Shown: positions 27,920 through 37,091, counted from the stretch's first letter. The stretch is 64,000 nucleotides of DNA from Polynucleobacter sp. MG-Unter2-18 (GCF_018687675.1 NZ_CP061302.1:1624192-1688191); one strand, 5' to 3'. The notes: a model not told the origin generated them from the sequence alone. Numbers and translations are program-made.

Positions 27920-29422
27920 ATGGATTTATTTGCTAATTTAGCGCTCGGTTTCGACACAGCGTTTACCTTACAAAATCTGATGTACTGCCTGATTGGCTGT
28001 ATCTTGGGTACCTTAATTGGTGTTTTGCCAGGCCTAGGTCCAATCGCGACAATTGCGATGCTCTTGCCAGCCACCTATGCATTGCCTCCGATTGCCGCTT
28101 TGATTATGTTGGCCGGTATTTACTACGGCTCACAGTACGGCGGCTCTACCACTGCGATTTTGCTCAACATCCCAGGGGAAACGTCCTCGGTAGTGACGGC
28201 GATTGACGGTTATCAAATGGCCAGAAATGGTCGAGCAGGCGTAGCTCTCTTTACTGCCGGCATGGGTTCATTCTTCGCTGGTTGCGTAGCAACACTGGTT
28301 TTGGCTGCATTTGCTGCACCACTCTCCCAACTGGCATTTAAGTTCGGTCCCGCTGAGTACTTCTCCTTGATGGTTCTGGGACTGATTGGTGCGGTCGTAC
28401 TAGCTTCAGGCTCTTTAATCAAGGCGATCGGTATGATCATCTTGGGTCTCTTGATGGGCTTGATCGGTACTGACGTGAACTCCGGCGTATCACGCTACGC
28501 TTTTGATATTCCTGAATTAAGTGACGGCATTGGATTCGTAGCCGTTGCAATGGGTGTCTTTGGTTTTGCGGAAATTATGGGTAACCTGGAAAAAACTGGT
28601 GATGACGAGGGCTTCCTCAACAAACTCACTAGCATGGTTCCCTCTAAGCAAGATATCAAGCGCATGATTCCCTCCATCTTGCGCGGCACAACGATCGGCT
28701 CCATTTTGGGTATCCTGCCAGGCGGCGGCGCTGCTTTAGCGGCCTTTGGCGCCTACTCAGTAGAAAAGAAATCCTCCAAGTACAGCCATGAGTTTGGAAA
28801 GGGTGCGATTGAGGGTGTAGCAGGTCCTGAAGCAGCAAATAATGCTGCCGCCCAAACCTCCTTCATTCCATTGCTTACCTTAGGTATCCCACCGAATGCC
28901 GTCATGGCCTTGATGGTTGGTGCGATGACGATTCACAACATTCAGCCTGGCCCACAAGTCATGACCAGTAACCCAGCCTTGTTCTGGGGCCTGATCGCTT
29001 CTATGTGGATTGGTAACGTGATGTTGATTCTCTTGAACTTGCCACTCATTGGTATTTGGGTCAAGCTCTTGAAGATTCCTTATCGCTTCCTCTACCCAGC
29101 AATTCTGGTGTTCTGCTGTATTGGTGTGTATACCGTCAACAACACTGTATTTGACGTTTACGTAACCGCAGCCTTTGGTTTAATTGGTTACCTCTTCTTT
29201 AAATTGGGTTGCGAACCACCTCCATTGCTCTTAGGTTTCGTGCTTGGGCCAATGATGGAGGAGAACTTCCGTCGCGCCCTCTTGTTATCACGCGGCGACT
29301 TCACAACCTTCGTGACCCGACCGCTCTCCTTAGGTTTGCTGATTGCAGCAGCGCTCCTAGTTGTGATCGTGGCCTTACCTGCAGTTAAGAAAACCCGTGA
29401 AGAGGCATTCGTAGAAGAGTAA
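27920..29422 (+). CDS. tctA: Tripartite tricarboxylate transporter large permease TctA
   Basis: Large membrane subunit of the TTT transporter, 500 residues with about 11-12 predicted membrane helices. Family signatures are GTLIGVLPGLGPIATIAML near residue 33, YYGSQYGGSTTAILLNIPGE near 72 and the repeated GILPGGGAALAAF near 265. Works with TctB and a periplasmic TctC-type solute receptor, which must come from elsewhere in the genome. The substrate cannot be inferred from the membrane subunits. A strong intrinsic terminator follows. Confidence 0.95.
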   Translation: MDLFANLALGFDTAFTLQNLMYCLIGCILGTLIGVLPGLGPIATIAMLLPATYALPPIAALIMLAGIYYGSQYGGSTTAILLNIPGETSSVVTAIDGYQMARNGRAGVALFTAGMGSFFAGCVATLVLAAFAAPLSQLAFKFGPAEYFSLMVLGLIGAVVLASGSLIKAIGMIILGLLMGLIGTDVNSGVSRYAFDIPELSDGIGFVAVAMGVFGFAEIMGNLEKTGDDEGFLNKLTSMVPSKQDIKRMIPSILRGTTIGSILGILPGGGAALAAFGAYSVEKKSSKYSHEFGKGAIEGVAGPEAANNAAAQTSFIPLLTLGIPPNAVMALMVGAMTIHNIQPGPQVMTSNPALFWGLIASMWIGNVMLILLNLPLIGIWVKLLKIPYRFLYPAILVFCCIGVYTVNNTVFDVYVTAAFGLIGYLFFKLGCEPPPLLLGFVLGPMMEENFRRALLLSRGDFTTFVTRPLSLGLLIAAALLVVIVALPAVKKTREEAFVEE

Positions 29423-29445
29423 TTCTCGAGCGCTTCCCAGGAATG

Positions 29446-29475
29446 AGCCCGCAGCAGTTTGCGGGCTTTTTTCTT
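29446..29475 (+). terminator. Intrinsic terminator after tctA
   Basis: AGCCCGC-agcagttt-GCGGGCT, a 7-bp G/C-rich stem with an 8-nt loop, followed by TTTTTTCTTT on the plus strand. It closes tctBA just upstream of the glnS promoter. Confidence 0.9.
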
Positions 29476-29494
29476 TATAGGCAGGGGTTTTCTC

Positions 29495-29500
29495 TACAAT
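29495..29500 (+). promoter_or_regulatory. glnS -10 box, predicted leaderless start
   Basis: TACAAT ends 6 nt before the glnS ATG at 29507, so the transcript would begin at about the start codon. No Shine-Dalgarno lies between. The -35 region falls in the T-rich tail of the tctA terminator and is weak. Confidence 0.55.
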
Positions 29501-29506
29501 GGGCGC

Positions 29507-31279
29507 ATGTCCCAAGATAGCAAACCATCTAAATCGCCTGCCGGCACTCTTGCTGAGCCCTCTAACTTTTTGCGCCAGATCATCGATCACGACCTGGCGA
29601 GTGGGGCTTACCAGAATCGCACTAATCGAGATGGTCAAGCTATCCCCTCCATCATTACGCGCTTTCCACCAGAACCCAATGGCTATCTTCATATTGGCCA
29701 TGCAAAAAGTATTTGCTTGAACTTTGGCTTAGCTGCTGATTACAACAATCAAGCGGGCGGTGCGCGTTGCAATATGCGCTTGGATGACACCAATCCAGTC
29801 AAAGAAGATGTTGAGTACGCTGACAGTATTTTGGATACGGTTAAATGGCTTGGCTTTGATTGGGGAACACATCTGTATCACGCGAGTGATTACTTTGATC
29901 GGCTTTATGAGTTCGCAGAAATTCTGATTCAAAATGGCAAGGCCTATGTTGATAGTCAGAGCGCGGATGATATTCACACTAATCGTGGCAACTTTGGTCA
30001 GGCTGGAAAAAATAGTCCGTATCGCGATCGCACGCCCGATGAGAGCCTAGCTTTATTCCGCGAGATGCGTGATGGAAAATATAAAGATGGTGAACATGTA
30101 CTGCGCTTGAAGATCGACATGGCGCACCCAAATATTGTGATGCGCGATCCCGTGGTCTATCGCATTCGTCATACGGATCACCATCGCACTGGCAGTAAGT
30201 GGTGCATCTATCCTTTGTATGATTTCACACACTGTATTTCTGATGCCCTAGAAAATGTTTCACACTCTATTTGCACTTTGGAGTTTGAAAATAATCGCCC
30301 GCTCTACGATTGGATTATTGCCTCATTAGCTGAGCTGGGAATTTTCAAAAGTCCTGTTCCACATCAATATGAATTCGCCCGCCTCAACTTAACTTACACC
30401 ATCACTAGCAAGCGTAAGCTCTTTCAATTAGTTGAAGAAAAGCATGTTGATGGCTGGGATGATCCAAGGATGCCAACGATTGTAGGCATCCGTCGCAGAG
30501 GTTATACGCCAGAGAGTATTCGCTTGTTCTGTGAACGCATCGGCGTTTCTAAAGCAGATAGCTGGATTGATATGAGCACCCTAGACCAAGCTTTGCGGGA
30601 TGATCTTGAAGCCAAGGCTCCACGGGCCACAGCGGTTCTCAAGCCACTCAAGCTTGTGATTGAAAACTTTGATGCATCCGCGAGCGAGCCTTGCTCAGCT
30701 CCGCGCCATCCACAGCATCCTGAGTGGGGTAATCGTGAGTTTCATTTCACCAAAGAATTGTGGATTGAAGAAGATGACTTTATGCAAGAGCCCGTCAAGG
30801 GGTTCTTCAGGCTCTACCCGCCAGCAGGCGATCAAGCTGGTGGACGTGTACGTTTGCGTCATGGCTTTGTGATTGAGTGCACCGGATTTGAAGTAGATGC
30901 TCATGGCAAGGTGATTCAAGTTAATGCAACACACTTCCCAGACAGTAAGAGTGGTACACCTGGGTCAAATAATTACAAGGTCAAGGGCAATATTCATTGG
31001 GTCAGCGCTGCGGAAGCTGTGCCTGCACAAGTTCGCCTCTATGACCACCTATTTAATGACCCACATCCAGACAGTGGGGATAAAAATTTCCTGGACGCAA
31101 TCAATCCTCACTCGAAGCAAACGATTACTGTGTACTTAGAGCCGTGCATGAAGGACGCCAAAGCGGAAGATCGTTTTCAGTTTGAGCGCCATGGCTACTT
31201 TGTTGCGGATCAAAGCGAATCAAAACCAGGTCAACCGGTATTTAATCGTACGGTCGGCCTTAAGGATTCTTGGAAATAG
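29507..31279 (+). CDS. glnS: Glutaminyl-tRNA synthetase
   Basis: Class I synthetase charging tRNA-Gln directly. The 590-residue protein has the PPEPNGYLHIGH motif (HIGH at 62-65) and a KMSKS variant in ITSKRKL near 307. Two anticodon-binding beta-barrels form its C-terminal half. The open frame runs 16 codons further upstream into the tctA terminator, so the ATG at 29507 is chosen. Its 3' end overlaps the convergent epimerase-like gene by 20 bp. Confidence 0.97.
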   Translation: MSQDSKPSKSPAGTLAEPSNFLRQIIDHDLASGAYQNRTNRDGQAIPSIITRFPPEPNGYLHIGHAKSICLNFGLAADYNNQAGGARCNMRLDDTNPVKEDVEYADSILDTVKWLGFDWGTHLYHASDYFDRLYEFAEILIQNGKAYVDSQSADDIHTNRGNFGQAGKNSPYRDRTPDESLALFREMRDGKYKDGEHVLRLKIDMAHPNIVMRDPVVYRIRHTDHHRTGSKWCIYPLYDFTHCISDALENVSHSICTLEFENNRPLYDWIIASLAELGIFKSPVPHQYEFARLNLTYTITSKRKLFQLVEEKHVDGWDDPRMPTIVGIRRRGYTPESIRLFCERIGVSKADSWIDMSTLDQALRDDLEAKAPRATAVLKPLKLVIENFDASASEPCSAPRHPQHPEWGNREFHFTKELWIEEDDFMQEPVKGFFRLYPPAGDQAGGRVRLRHGFVIECTGFEVDAHGKVIQVNATHFPDSKSGTPGSNNYKVKGNIHWVSAAEAVPAQVRLYDHLFNDPHPDSGDKNFLDAINPHSKQTITVYLEPCMKDAKAEDRFQFERHGYFVADQSESKPGQPVFNRTVGLKDSWK

Positions 31280-32147
31280 TTTTCAGAAACTCTGCCACGC
31301 TAGGATAGCGTAGCGGGGTTTTCAATTCGACTAGCCTTGTATTCGTTACGCGCCGCGACTCCCGCATAAAAGACCACAGCATGGGGGATACGATTTTCTC
31401 CAACTGCTCAGCTGGCAATCTGGGTGGCCGCTCTAAGCCAAACGCATCAGCTACTTCATCAAAGTAATCACCCATCTTGGTTTCACCACCGTCACATGCA
31501 TTAATGACGCGCTGTGGCTTGCCGTGATAAACGGCAGCGCAAACTAATCTTGCCAAGTCATCACTCTGTATGTGGTTTGAGTAAGCATCCTCAGCTGGAT
31601 TTAAGGCGGGGGTGCCGGCCTGAATACGCTCAACCGGCAAGCGGTCAGCAGCATAAATACCTGGCACTCGCAGAATAGTGAGGGCGACTCCATGAGCTGG
31701 CGCCCAAAGACGTAGGCAGTTTTCTGCATCCACCCTTCTCTTAGCTCGCTCGCTTTGAGGTTTAACCGGCGTCACTTCGCTTACCTTAGCGCCTGCGTGA
31801 TCACCATAAACGCCTGTTGTGCTCACATAAATCACGCGCCCAACAGTATCAGAACCTTGGGCTAAAATTCGGAGGAGGTTGCGAGTTCGGCAATCACGAT
31901 GACCTGTATTTTGGGGTGGTGCCAAGTGGATCACGGTTTGCGCTAATCCACTTAAACGCCACAAGCTATCGGGCTTATCCAGATCCCCCAAAATCGGAAT
32001 CGCGCCAACCGCTCTCAACTCCTGAAAACGTGTTTTCTGGGAAGTTAAGGCGTATACGCGATGACTTCGAGCGAGCTGCTTGGCAACACGCAGACCAATG
32101 TCACCGCAGCCAACGATCAGGATTCGAGATTTACCAAAAGATTGCAT
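31260..32147 (-). CDS. NAD(P)-dependent epimerase/dehydratase-like protein
   Basis: A 295-residue Rossmann-fold protein of the extended short-chain dehydrogenase type. It has the N-terminal ILIVGCGDIGLRVAKQLA dinucleotide loop (GxGxxG) and VSTTGVYGDHAG, a Y-based active-site region. It resembles the YeeZ-like group of sugar-nucleotide-epimerase-fold proteins of unknown substrate. The last 20 bp overlap the convergent glnS. It is divergent from the ferredoxin-reductase gene, with a 30-bp gap holding a symmetric promoter-like dyad. Confidence 0.82.
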   Translation of the reverse strand: MQSFGKSRILIVGCGDIGLRVAKQLARSHRVYALTSQKTRFQELRAVGAIPILGDLDKPDSLWRLSGLAQTVIHLAPPQNTGHRDCRTRNLLRILAQGSDTVGRVIYVSTTGVYGDHAGAKVSEVTPVKPQSERAKRRVDAENCLRLWAPAHGVALTILRVPGIYAADRLPVERIQAGTPALNPAEDAYSNHIQSDDLARLVCAAVYHGKPQRVINACDGGETKMGDYFDEVADAFGLERPPRLPAEQLEKIVSPMLWSFMRESRRVTNTRLVELKTPLRYPSVAEFLKTISKNP

Positions 32148-32154
32148 AGATCAC

Positions 32155-32165
32155 ATCGTAACGAT
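32155..32165. promoter_or_regulatory. Symmetric -10-like dyad between the epimerase and reductase genes
   Basis: ATCGTAACGAT is a perfect 5-1-5 dyad. On the minus strand it gives TACGAT ending 7 nt before the epimerase-like ATG (32147). On the plus strand it gives AACGAT about 12 nt before the reductase start. Each matches the -10 consensus at only about four positions, so confidence is moderate to low. Confidence 0.35.
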
Positions 32166-32177
32166 TTATTGAAAGGA

Positions 32178-33224
32178 ATGAGAGTGTCTTATCAAGTCAC
32201 GCTCAAGGCGAGCGGCAAACAATTTACCGTCCAGGAGGATGAAACCCTTCTTGAAGCAGCCTTACAGCAGGGCATCACCCTTCCCTATGGCTGTAAAAAC
32301 GGTGCCTGCGGTTCTTGCAAAGGCAAAATCCTGGAGGGCCAGGTAGAGCATGGCCAGCATAGTGCCGCCGCTTTAAGCCCAGCTGATGAGGCCACCGGTG
32401 GGACCTTATTTTGCTGCGCCCACCCCAAGTCAGACCTTCTCATTGAAGCTCGTGAAATTCAAGGCGCTGGTGATATTGCCATACGGAAAGTGCCTTGTCG
32501 CGTGAACACTATTACAAAACCTAGTGCAGACGTGGCCATTCTTCAATTGCAATTACCAGCTGCCGAGCGCTTTCAATTTTTAGCTGGCCAGTATTTAGAG
32601 TTCCTACTCAAAGATGGGCAGCGCCGCGCGTACTCTATTGCTAATGCACCCGATCAAGAAGGTCCCCTCGAGTTGCATATTCGCCACTTGCCAGGTGGAC
32701 TCTTTACCGACCTTGTTTTTGGCGCAAAAGATCCCGCGTTAAAGGAAAAAGATATTCTGCGTTTTGAAGGTCCATTAGGCAGCTTCTTTTTAAGAGAAGA
32801 CTCTAAGAAACCTATTATCTTTGTTGCAGCAGGTACCGGCTTTGCGCCGATTAAATCCATCATCGAGCAAATGCAGCTTAAAAAGATCCAGCGTCCGATT
32901 CATCTGTATTGGGGTGGACGGCGCCCGAGCGACCTCTACCTCAATGAGCTCTGCCAGTCATGGGCAAAAGATATCCCTGACTTCAAGTACATCCCCGTCA
33001 TTTCAGACGCCCTGCCTGAGGATCAATGGCATGGACGCACCGGCTTTGTGCACCAAGCTGTAATTGCAGATAATCCTGATATGAGTACCTACCAGGTCTA
33101 TGCCTGCGGTGCTCCCGTCATGGTCAATGCGGCCCGCCAGGACTTTTCATCTCACTGTCATTTGCCTGAGGAAGAATTCTTTGCAGATTCTTTTACCAGC
33201 GCTGCTGACCTCGCGACAAACTAG
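32178..33224 (+). CDS. Plant-type ferredoxin fused to ferredoxin-NAD(P) reductase (AscD-like)
   Basis: An electron-transfer protein of 348 residues, resembling CDP-6-deoxy-delta-3,4-glucoseen reductase. Residues 1-90 are a plant-type [2Fe-2S] ferredoxin domain (YGCKNGACGSCKGKIL, plus FCCAHP for the fourth Cys). FAD binding follows (RRAYSIANAP near 155), then the NAD(P) domain (VAAGTGFAPIKSI near 217 and the terminal YACGAPVMV). Start ATG at 32178; a GTG two codons on has better ribosome-site spacing (GAAAGGA) and is possible. No deoxysugar genes are near, so the sugar name is probably only a homology label. It could serve oxygenases such as the Rieske protein at 9410. Confidence 0.87.
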   Translation: MRVSYQVTLKASGKQFTVQEDETLLEAALQQGITLPYGCKNGACGSCKGKILEGQVEHGQHSAAALSPADEATGGTLFCCAHPKSDLLIEAREIQGAGDIAIRKVPCRVNTITKPSADVAILQLQLPAAERFQFLAGQYLEFLLKDGQRRAYSIANAPDQEGPLELHIRHLPGGLFTDLVFGAKDPALKEKDILRFEGPLGSFFLREDSKKPIIFVAAGTGFAPIKSIIEQMQLKKIQRPIHLYWGGRRPSDLYLNELCQSWAKDIPDFKYIPVISDALPEDQWHGRTGFVHQAVIADNPDMSTYQVYACGAPVMVNAARQDFSSHCHLPEEEFFADSFTSAADLATN

Positions 33225-33275
33225 TCTGCTAAGCGCGATAATAGAAACCTCATTTGATTTCACTTTGCATACGAT

Positions 33276-34469
33276 ATGAATAAGCCAGCCCAATCCGTAG
33301 ATGCCCACTCAGTGATGTTTATCACCCCGCGACCAGAGTTGACTATGGTTGAAGGCAAAGGCTCCTGGCTGACTGATAACCAGGGCAAGCGTTATTTGGA
33401 TTTCTTGCAAGGCTGGGCAGTGAACTGTCTCGGTCATAGCAACCCCGGCATGATTGAAGCGCTCAACGCACAAGCTAAGAAACTCATTAATCCGAGTCCT
33501 GCGTTTTATAACGAGCCAATGATTCGCCTATCGAATCTTTTGACAGAAAACAGTTGCTTTAACAAAGTATTTTTCGCTAATAGCGGCGCTGAGGCTAATG
33601 AAGGCGCCATTAAGTTGGCGCGTAAATGGGGGCAACTGAATAAATCAGGTGCCTTTGAAATCATCACCTTTGACCACAGCTTTCATGGTCGTACATTGGC
33701 GACGATGAGCGCATCTGGTAAACCAGGTTGGGACACCATGTTTGCCCCACAAGTTCCTGGTTTTCTTAAAGCGGATTTAAATGATTTAGATTCCGTCAAA
33801 AAACTAGTAACTGATAAAACAGTTGCAGTCATGCTTGAGCCGGTACAAGGTGAAGGTGGCGTCATTCCCACCACTAAAGAGTTTATGCAAAGCCTGCGTA
33901 AATTCACCCAAGAAAATAATATTCTGTTGATCGTCGATGAAGTTCAAGCTGGCTGTGGTCGTACTGGCACTCTTTTTGCCTATCAGCACTATGGCATCGA
34001 ACCAGACATCATGACCTTAGGCAAAGGTATTGGTGGTGGCGTGCCATTAGCTGCACTGATGGCAACTGATGCGGTTGCTTGTTTTGTTCCTGGCGATCAG
34101 GGTGGCACCTATAACGGCAATCCACTGATGGTCGCAGTAGGTGTCAGCGTGATCGAACAATTATTGGCTCCAGGCTTCCTAGAGTCTGTGCGCACCAAAG
34201 GGGAATTGCTGAGCAAAGAGCTCCTCGCCATCTCCGCAGAATTTAATTTAGATGGCGAGCGCGGTGAAGGACTATTACGCGCCCTGATGTTGAGTAGTGA
34301 TATCGGCGCGAAGCTAGTTGAATTGGCTCGCGATAGAACTCCAGAAGGCTTATTAATTAATTCTCCAAGACCTAATCTGCTACGCTTTATGCCAGCACTT
34401 AACATTACTGATGATGAAATCCGTCAGATGTGCAATATTTTGAGAGAGTTGCTCAAGCAGATAAGATAA
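33276..34469 (+). CDS. argD: Acetylornithine aminotransferase
   Basis: PLP enzyme of arginine synthesis converting N-acetylglutamate semialdehyde to N-acetylornithine; family members may also act on succinyldiaminopimelate. The 397-residue class III aminotransferase has NSGAEANEGAIKLARKW near 103-119. PLP binding involves DEVQAGCGRTG and the Schiff-base Lys K250 in LGKGIGGG. Full length. argF and argG lie together about 17 kb downstream, not in the same operon. A bidirectional terminator follows. Confidence 0.92.
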   Translation: MNKPAQSVDAHSVMFITPRPELTMVEGKGSWLTDNQGKRYLDFLQGWAVNCLGHSNPGMIEALNAQAKKLINPSPAFYNEPMIRLSNLLTENSCFNKVFFANSGAEANEGAIKLARKWGQLNKSGAFEIITFDHSFHGRTLATMSASGKPGWDTMFAPQVPGFLKADLNDLDSVKKLVTDKTVAVMLEPVQGEGGVIPTTKEFMQSLRKFTQENNILLIVDEVQAGCGRTGTLFAYQHYGIEPDIMTLGKGIGGGVPLAALMATDAVACFVPGDQGGTYNGNPLMVAVGVSVIEQLLAPGFLESVRTKGELLSKELLAISAEFNLDGERGEGLLRALMLSSDIGAKLVELARDRTPEGLLINSPRPNLLRFMPALNITDDEIRQMCNILRELLKQIR

Positions 34470-34496
34470 GCCAATAAAATACGCAGATGAAATGCA

Positions 34497-34530
34497 ATAA
34501 AGGGGCTCTAGGCCCCTTTATCTTTTATTG
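34497..34530. terminator. Bidirectional terminator between argD and ispH
   Basis: ATAAAGGGGC (34497-34506) and GCCCCTTTAT (34512-34521) form a 10-bp perfect stem around a 5-nt loop. T-rich sequence follows on the plus strand (CTTTTATT), and the complement (TTTATTGC) follows on the minus strand. It separates the convergent argD and ispH. Confidence 0.85.
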
Positions 34531-34560
34531 CAGCAATTACCTCAACAAAGGTCTTACTTA

Positions 34561-35526
34561 CTAGCCAACTAAATTCTTTGGCAGTGAGAATATGACATCC
34601 TCCACCACGCCCTCTAGATTACGAATGTGACGCGGTCCAAATTCTTGAATCTTTGCCACAATCGAAAGGGCTAGGCTTTCAGGGGCTGATGCACCTGCAG
34701 TGAGGCCTACGCGCTTCTTGCCAACAAACCATTCGGCTTGAAGCTGCTCAGGTGCATCGACCATGTAGGCCGGTACACCTAGTTTTTCAGCTAATTCACG
34801 CAAGCGATTCGAGTTCGAGCTTGCCTTACTTCCGACCACAATAACTACCTCAACTTGAGGGGCCATAAATTTCACAGCATCTTGGCGATTTTGAGTGGCA
34901 TAGCAAATATCTTGCTTGCGAGGTTGCACGATATTGGGGAATTTTTGAATTAAGGCATCGACAATTTCTTTCGTCTCATCCACGGAGAGTGTCGTTTGCG
35001 TAACAAAAGCGATTTTTTCATGCTCAGTAAAAGGCAGCTTAGCAATATCTGCCACCTTCTCAATCAGATGAACACCTTCCTTAACCTGACCCATCGTACC
35101 TTCGACCTCCGGGTGCCCCGCATGGCCAATCATCAATACTGTAAAACCATCCTTGCACATCTTGATGACTTCAACATGTACCTTTGTGACCAAGGGGCAA
35201 GTTGCGTCATATACCTGCAAGCCGCGTGCCTCAGCATCTTGACGAACTTCTTGAGAAACACCGTGGGCGCTAAACACCACAATTCCGCCTTTAGGAACTT
35301 CATGCAACTCCTCAACAAACACAGCGCCCTTATCACGCAGCTCATTCACGACGTAAGCATTGTGAACAATCTCATGACGTACATAAATTGGAGCACCAAA
35401 GCGTGTGAGCGCTTCATTCACAATATTGATTGCACGATCAACGCCCGCACAAAAGCCGCGGGGTTGCGCCATCAAAATTTCAGCAGTGCTTTCTCCGCCT
35501 GCTTGTGTATTCGTTTGTTTATTCAT
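34561..35526 (-). CDS. ispH: 4-hydroxy-3-methylbut-2-enyl diphosphate reductase
   Basis: Last step of the MEP pathway, giving isopentenyl and dimethylallyl diphosphate; uses a [4Fe-4S] cluster. The 321-residue product has the three cluster cysteines C26 ([10 protein letters not shown]), C110 (DATCPLVTK) and C208 ([11 protein letters not shown]). HEIVHN and SAHGVS carry substrate-binding histidines. It starts 3 bp after fkpB, the widely conserved fkpB-ispH pair. It complements dxs and ispA in the same window. Confidence 0.97.
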   Translation of the reverse strand: MNKQTNTQAGGESTAEILMAQPRGFCAGVDRAINIVNEALTRFGAPIYVRHEIVHNAYVVNELRDKGAVFVEELHEVPKGGIVVFSAHGVSQEVRQDAEARGLQVYDATCPLVTKVHVEVIKMCKDGFTVLMIGHAGHPEVEGTMGQVKEGVHLIEKVADIAKLPFTEHEKIAFVTQTTLSVDETKEIVDALIQKFPNIVQPRKQDICYATQNRQDAVKFMAPQVEVVIVVGSKASSNSNRLRELAEKLGVPAYMVDAPEQLQAEWFVGKKRVGLTAGASAPESLALSIVAKIQEFGPRHIRNLEGVVEDVIFSLPKNLVG

Positions 35527-35529
35527 GGG

Positions 35530-35976
35530 CTACAAAATCGCAACAATTTGAGCTTCGAAGGTAACAGGCCTTCCAGCAAGTGGGTGATTGAAATCAAACC
35601 AGGCGCCTTCTTCGTTAATCGATTGCAGCACACCTGCGTATTGAGCGCCACCAGGCGCATTAAATTCAATGACATCGCCAGGGTTAAATTGCGCATCATC
35701 ATCGCGACCTTCTTTAAGCGCATTCAGGGAAACCCACTGAATTAATTCTTCTTTACGCTCACCAAAGCTTTCTTCTGGTGGCAATAAGGCACTTTTCTTA
35801 TCACCCACACCCAATCCGATTAATACTTTTTCAAAACAAGGCGCAAATTGTCCAGAACCCATCAACACCGTCGCAGGGCGATCGATAAAAGTATTGATGT
35901 AGTCATCCCCGCTCGGCAAAGTCAGCCGATAGTTGAGGGTCAGGAAGGAGTTGGGCAAAACCGTAAGCTTAGTCAT
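35530..35976 (-). CDS. fkpB: FKBP-type peptidyl-prolyl isomerase, FkpB/SlyD type
   Basis: A 148-residue cis-trans prolyl isomerase and probable chaperone of the short SlyD/FkpB group. GSGQFAPCFEKVLIGLGVGD, the ALLPPEESFGERKEE insert-in-flap region and FDFNHPLAGRPVTFEAQI are characteristic. The open frame continues upstream, but the ATG at 35976 matches the family N-terminus. TACAAT ends 6 nt before it, predicting a leaderless mRNA. Paired with ispH. Confidence 0.92.
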   Translation of the reverse strand: MTKLTVLPNSFLTLNYRLTLPSGDDYINTFIDRPATVLMGSGQFAPCFEKVLIGLGVGDKKSALLPPEESFGERKEELIQWVSLNALKEGRDDDAQFNPGDVIEFNAPGGAQYAGVLQSINEEGAWFDFNHPLAGRPVTFEAQIVAIL

Positions 35977-35982
35977 AAGGTA

Positions 35983-35988
35983 ATTGTA
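35983..35988 (-). promoter_or_regulatory. fkpB -10 box, predicted leaderless start
   Basis: Minus-strand TACAAT with 6 nt (TACCTT) between it and the fkpB ATG at 35976. No Shine-Dalgarno is present. The same AT-rich patch lies about 20 bp from the divergent radC start. Confidence 0.5.
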
Positions 35989-36006
35989 TCTAGGCCCGAC
36001 CGTAGC

Positions 36007-36702
36007 GTGCACTTGCCGATTACGGATTGGCCAAAAATGGAGCAACCCCGCGAAAAACTGCGCGCCCTTGGCGCCGCAGCCCTGAGTGATGGTGAGTTAC
36101 TCGCTATTTTTCTACGTGTTGGGGTTAAAGGCAAAACCGCCGTAGCCCTGGCCGAGGACCTTCTCCATCATTTTGGCAATTTACCGCGTCTAACGTCCTG
36201 TACCCCAGAAGAATTAACCCAGATTCATGGCATGGGCATTTCTAAGTGGTCACAAATCCAGGCGGCCTATGAGCTTGTAAAGCGTAGCCTTGAGGAAACC
36301 CTCTCCCAAGACTCTGTCCTTACCTCACCAGGCTACGTCCGAGAGTTCTTGCAGGCCAGATTTGGGCGCCTGCCACACGAGGTCTTCCTATGCCTATACC
36401 TTGACTCCCGCTTACGCCTGATTGAGTGCCAGGAGCTCTTTAGAGGCTCCCTAAGCCATACCGCCGTTTACCCGCGAGAAATCCTTAAGGAGGCTCTTGC
36501 CAGAAACGCTAGCGCTCTGATCGTGGCACACAACCACCCCAGCGGAAATCCAAAACCAAGTGTTGCCGATCAAGAATTAACCAAGACACTAGCTAAAGCC
36601 CTGCAGTTAATCGATATCCCCCTGCTTGATCACTGCATTGTGAGTGATGGTGGTTTTTTCTCATTTTCTGATGAAGGTCTTATGAAAAATGATCTTAAAT
36701 AG
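36007..36702 (+). CDS. radC: RadC family JAB-domain protein
   Basis: A 231-residue RadC/YicR-type protein of unclear function, formerly linked to DNA repair. The N-terminal helix-hairpin-helix part (EKLRALGAAALSDGELL and LTQIHGMGISKWSQIQA) is followed by the JAB metalloprotease-like domain with VAHNHPSGNPKPSVADQELT, the His-x-His...Asp zinc site. The family usually begins M-x-I-x-D-W-P, which fits either GTG 36007 or TTG 36013; no ATG gives this N-terminus. GTG is listed, but TTG is equally plausible. Divergent from fkpB. Confidence 0.9.
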   Translation: MHLPITDWPKMEQPREKLRALGAAALSDGELLAIFLRVGVKGKTAVALAEDLLHHFGNLPRLTSCTPEELTQIHGMGISKWSQIQAAYELVKRSLEETLSQDSVLTSPGYVREFLQARFGRLPHEVFLCLYLDSRLRLIECQELFRGSLSHTAVYPREILKEALARNASALIVAHNHPSGNPKPSVADQELTKTLAKALQLIDIPLLDHCIVSDGGFFSFSDEGLMKNDLK

Positions 36703-36809
36703 AAGTGAACACTAACTTAATGGCATGTTTTGACTTATATTGGCAACTATTTTTCCTGATGCTTAAAACTAAAGCCAATTAGGGGTAGATCAAAGTAGCT
36801 GGAGACTGA

Positions 36810-36815
36810 TACAAT
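36810..36815 (+). promoter_or_regulatory. rpmB-rpmG -10 box
   Basis: TACAAT in a GATACAAT context, 31 bp before the rpmB ATG, with predicted start near 36822 and a 25-nt leader containing a TGGAG ribosome site. The -35 match is poor. Confidence 0.5.
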
Positions 36816-36846
36816 CTTCTTTTTTCGCAATTAATGGAGTTATGTC

Positions 36847-37080
36847 ATGGCAAAAGTTTGCCAAGTCACTGGGAAGAAGCCGATGGTTGGCAACAATGTA
36901 TCCCATGCAAACAATAAAACGAAGCGTCGCTTTTTGCCGAATTTGCAAAATCGCCGTTTCTGGGTTGAATCTGAAAACCGCTGGATTAGCTTGCGCTTAA
37001 CCAATGCTGGTTTGCGCGTGATCGACAAAAACGGCATTGATGCTGTCTTGTCTGATCTCCGTGCACGTGGCGAAATTTAA
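36847..37080 (+). CDS. rpmB: 50S ribosomal protein L28
   Basis: Large-subunit protein, 77 residues, matching L28 throughout ([34 protein letters not shown]). A TGGAG ribosome site precedes the ATG. It is 11 bp upstream of rpmG, the usual L28-L33 pair. Confidence 0.98.
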   Translation: MAKVCQVTGKKPMVGNNVSHANNKTKRRFLPNLQNRRFWVESENRWISLRLTNAGLRVIDKNGIDAVLSDLRARGEI

Positions 37081-37091
37081 GGAGCGCACAA

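Noticed and set aside
29459..29506. glnS start upstream of 29507
   Set aside because: It would lie inside the tctA terminator stem and T run.
32061..32177. N-terminal extension of the ferredoxin reductase
   Set aside because: It overlaps the divergent epimerase-like gene on the other strand and has no ferredoxin-domain similarity; the ATG at 32178 starts the domain directly.
31260..33224. A deoxysugar biosynthesis cluster (epimerase plus AscD-like reductase)
   Set aside because: The genes are divergent, no other sugar-nucleotide genes are near, and both belong to broad families whose labels do not fix a substrate.
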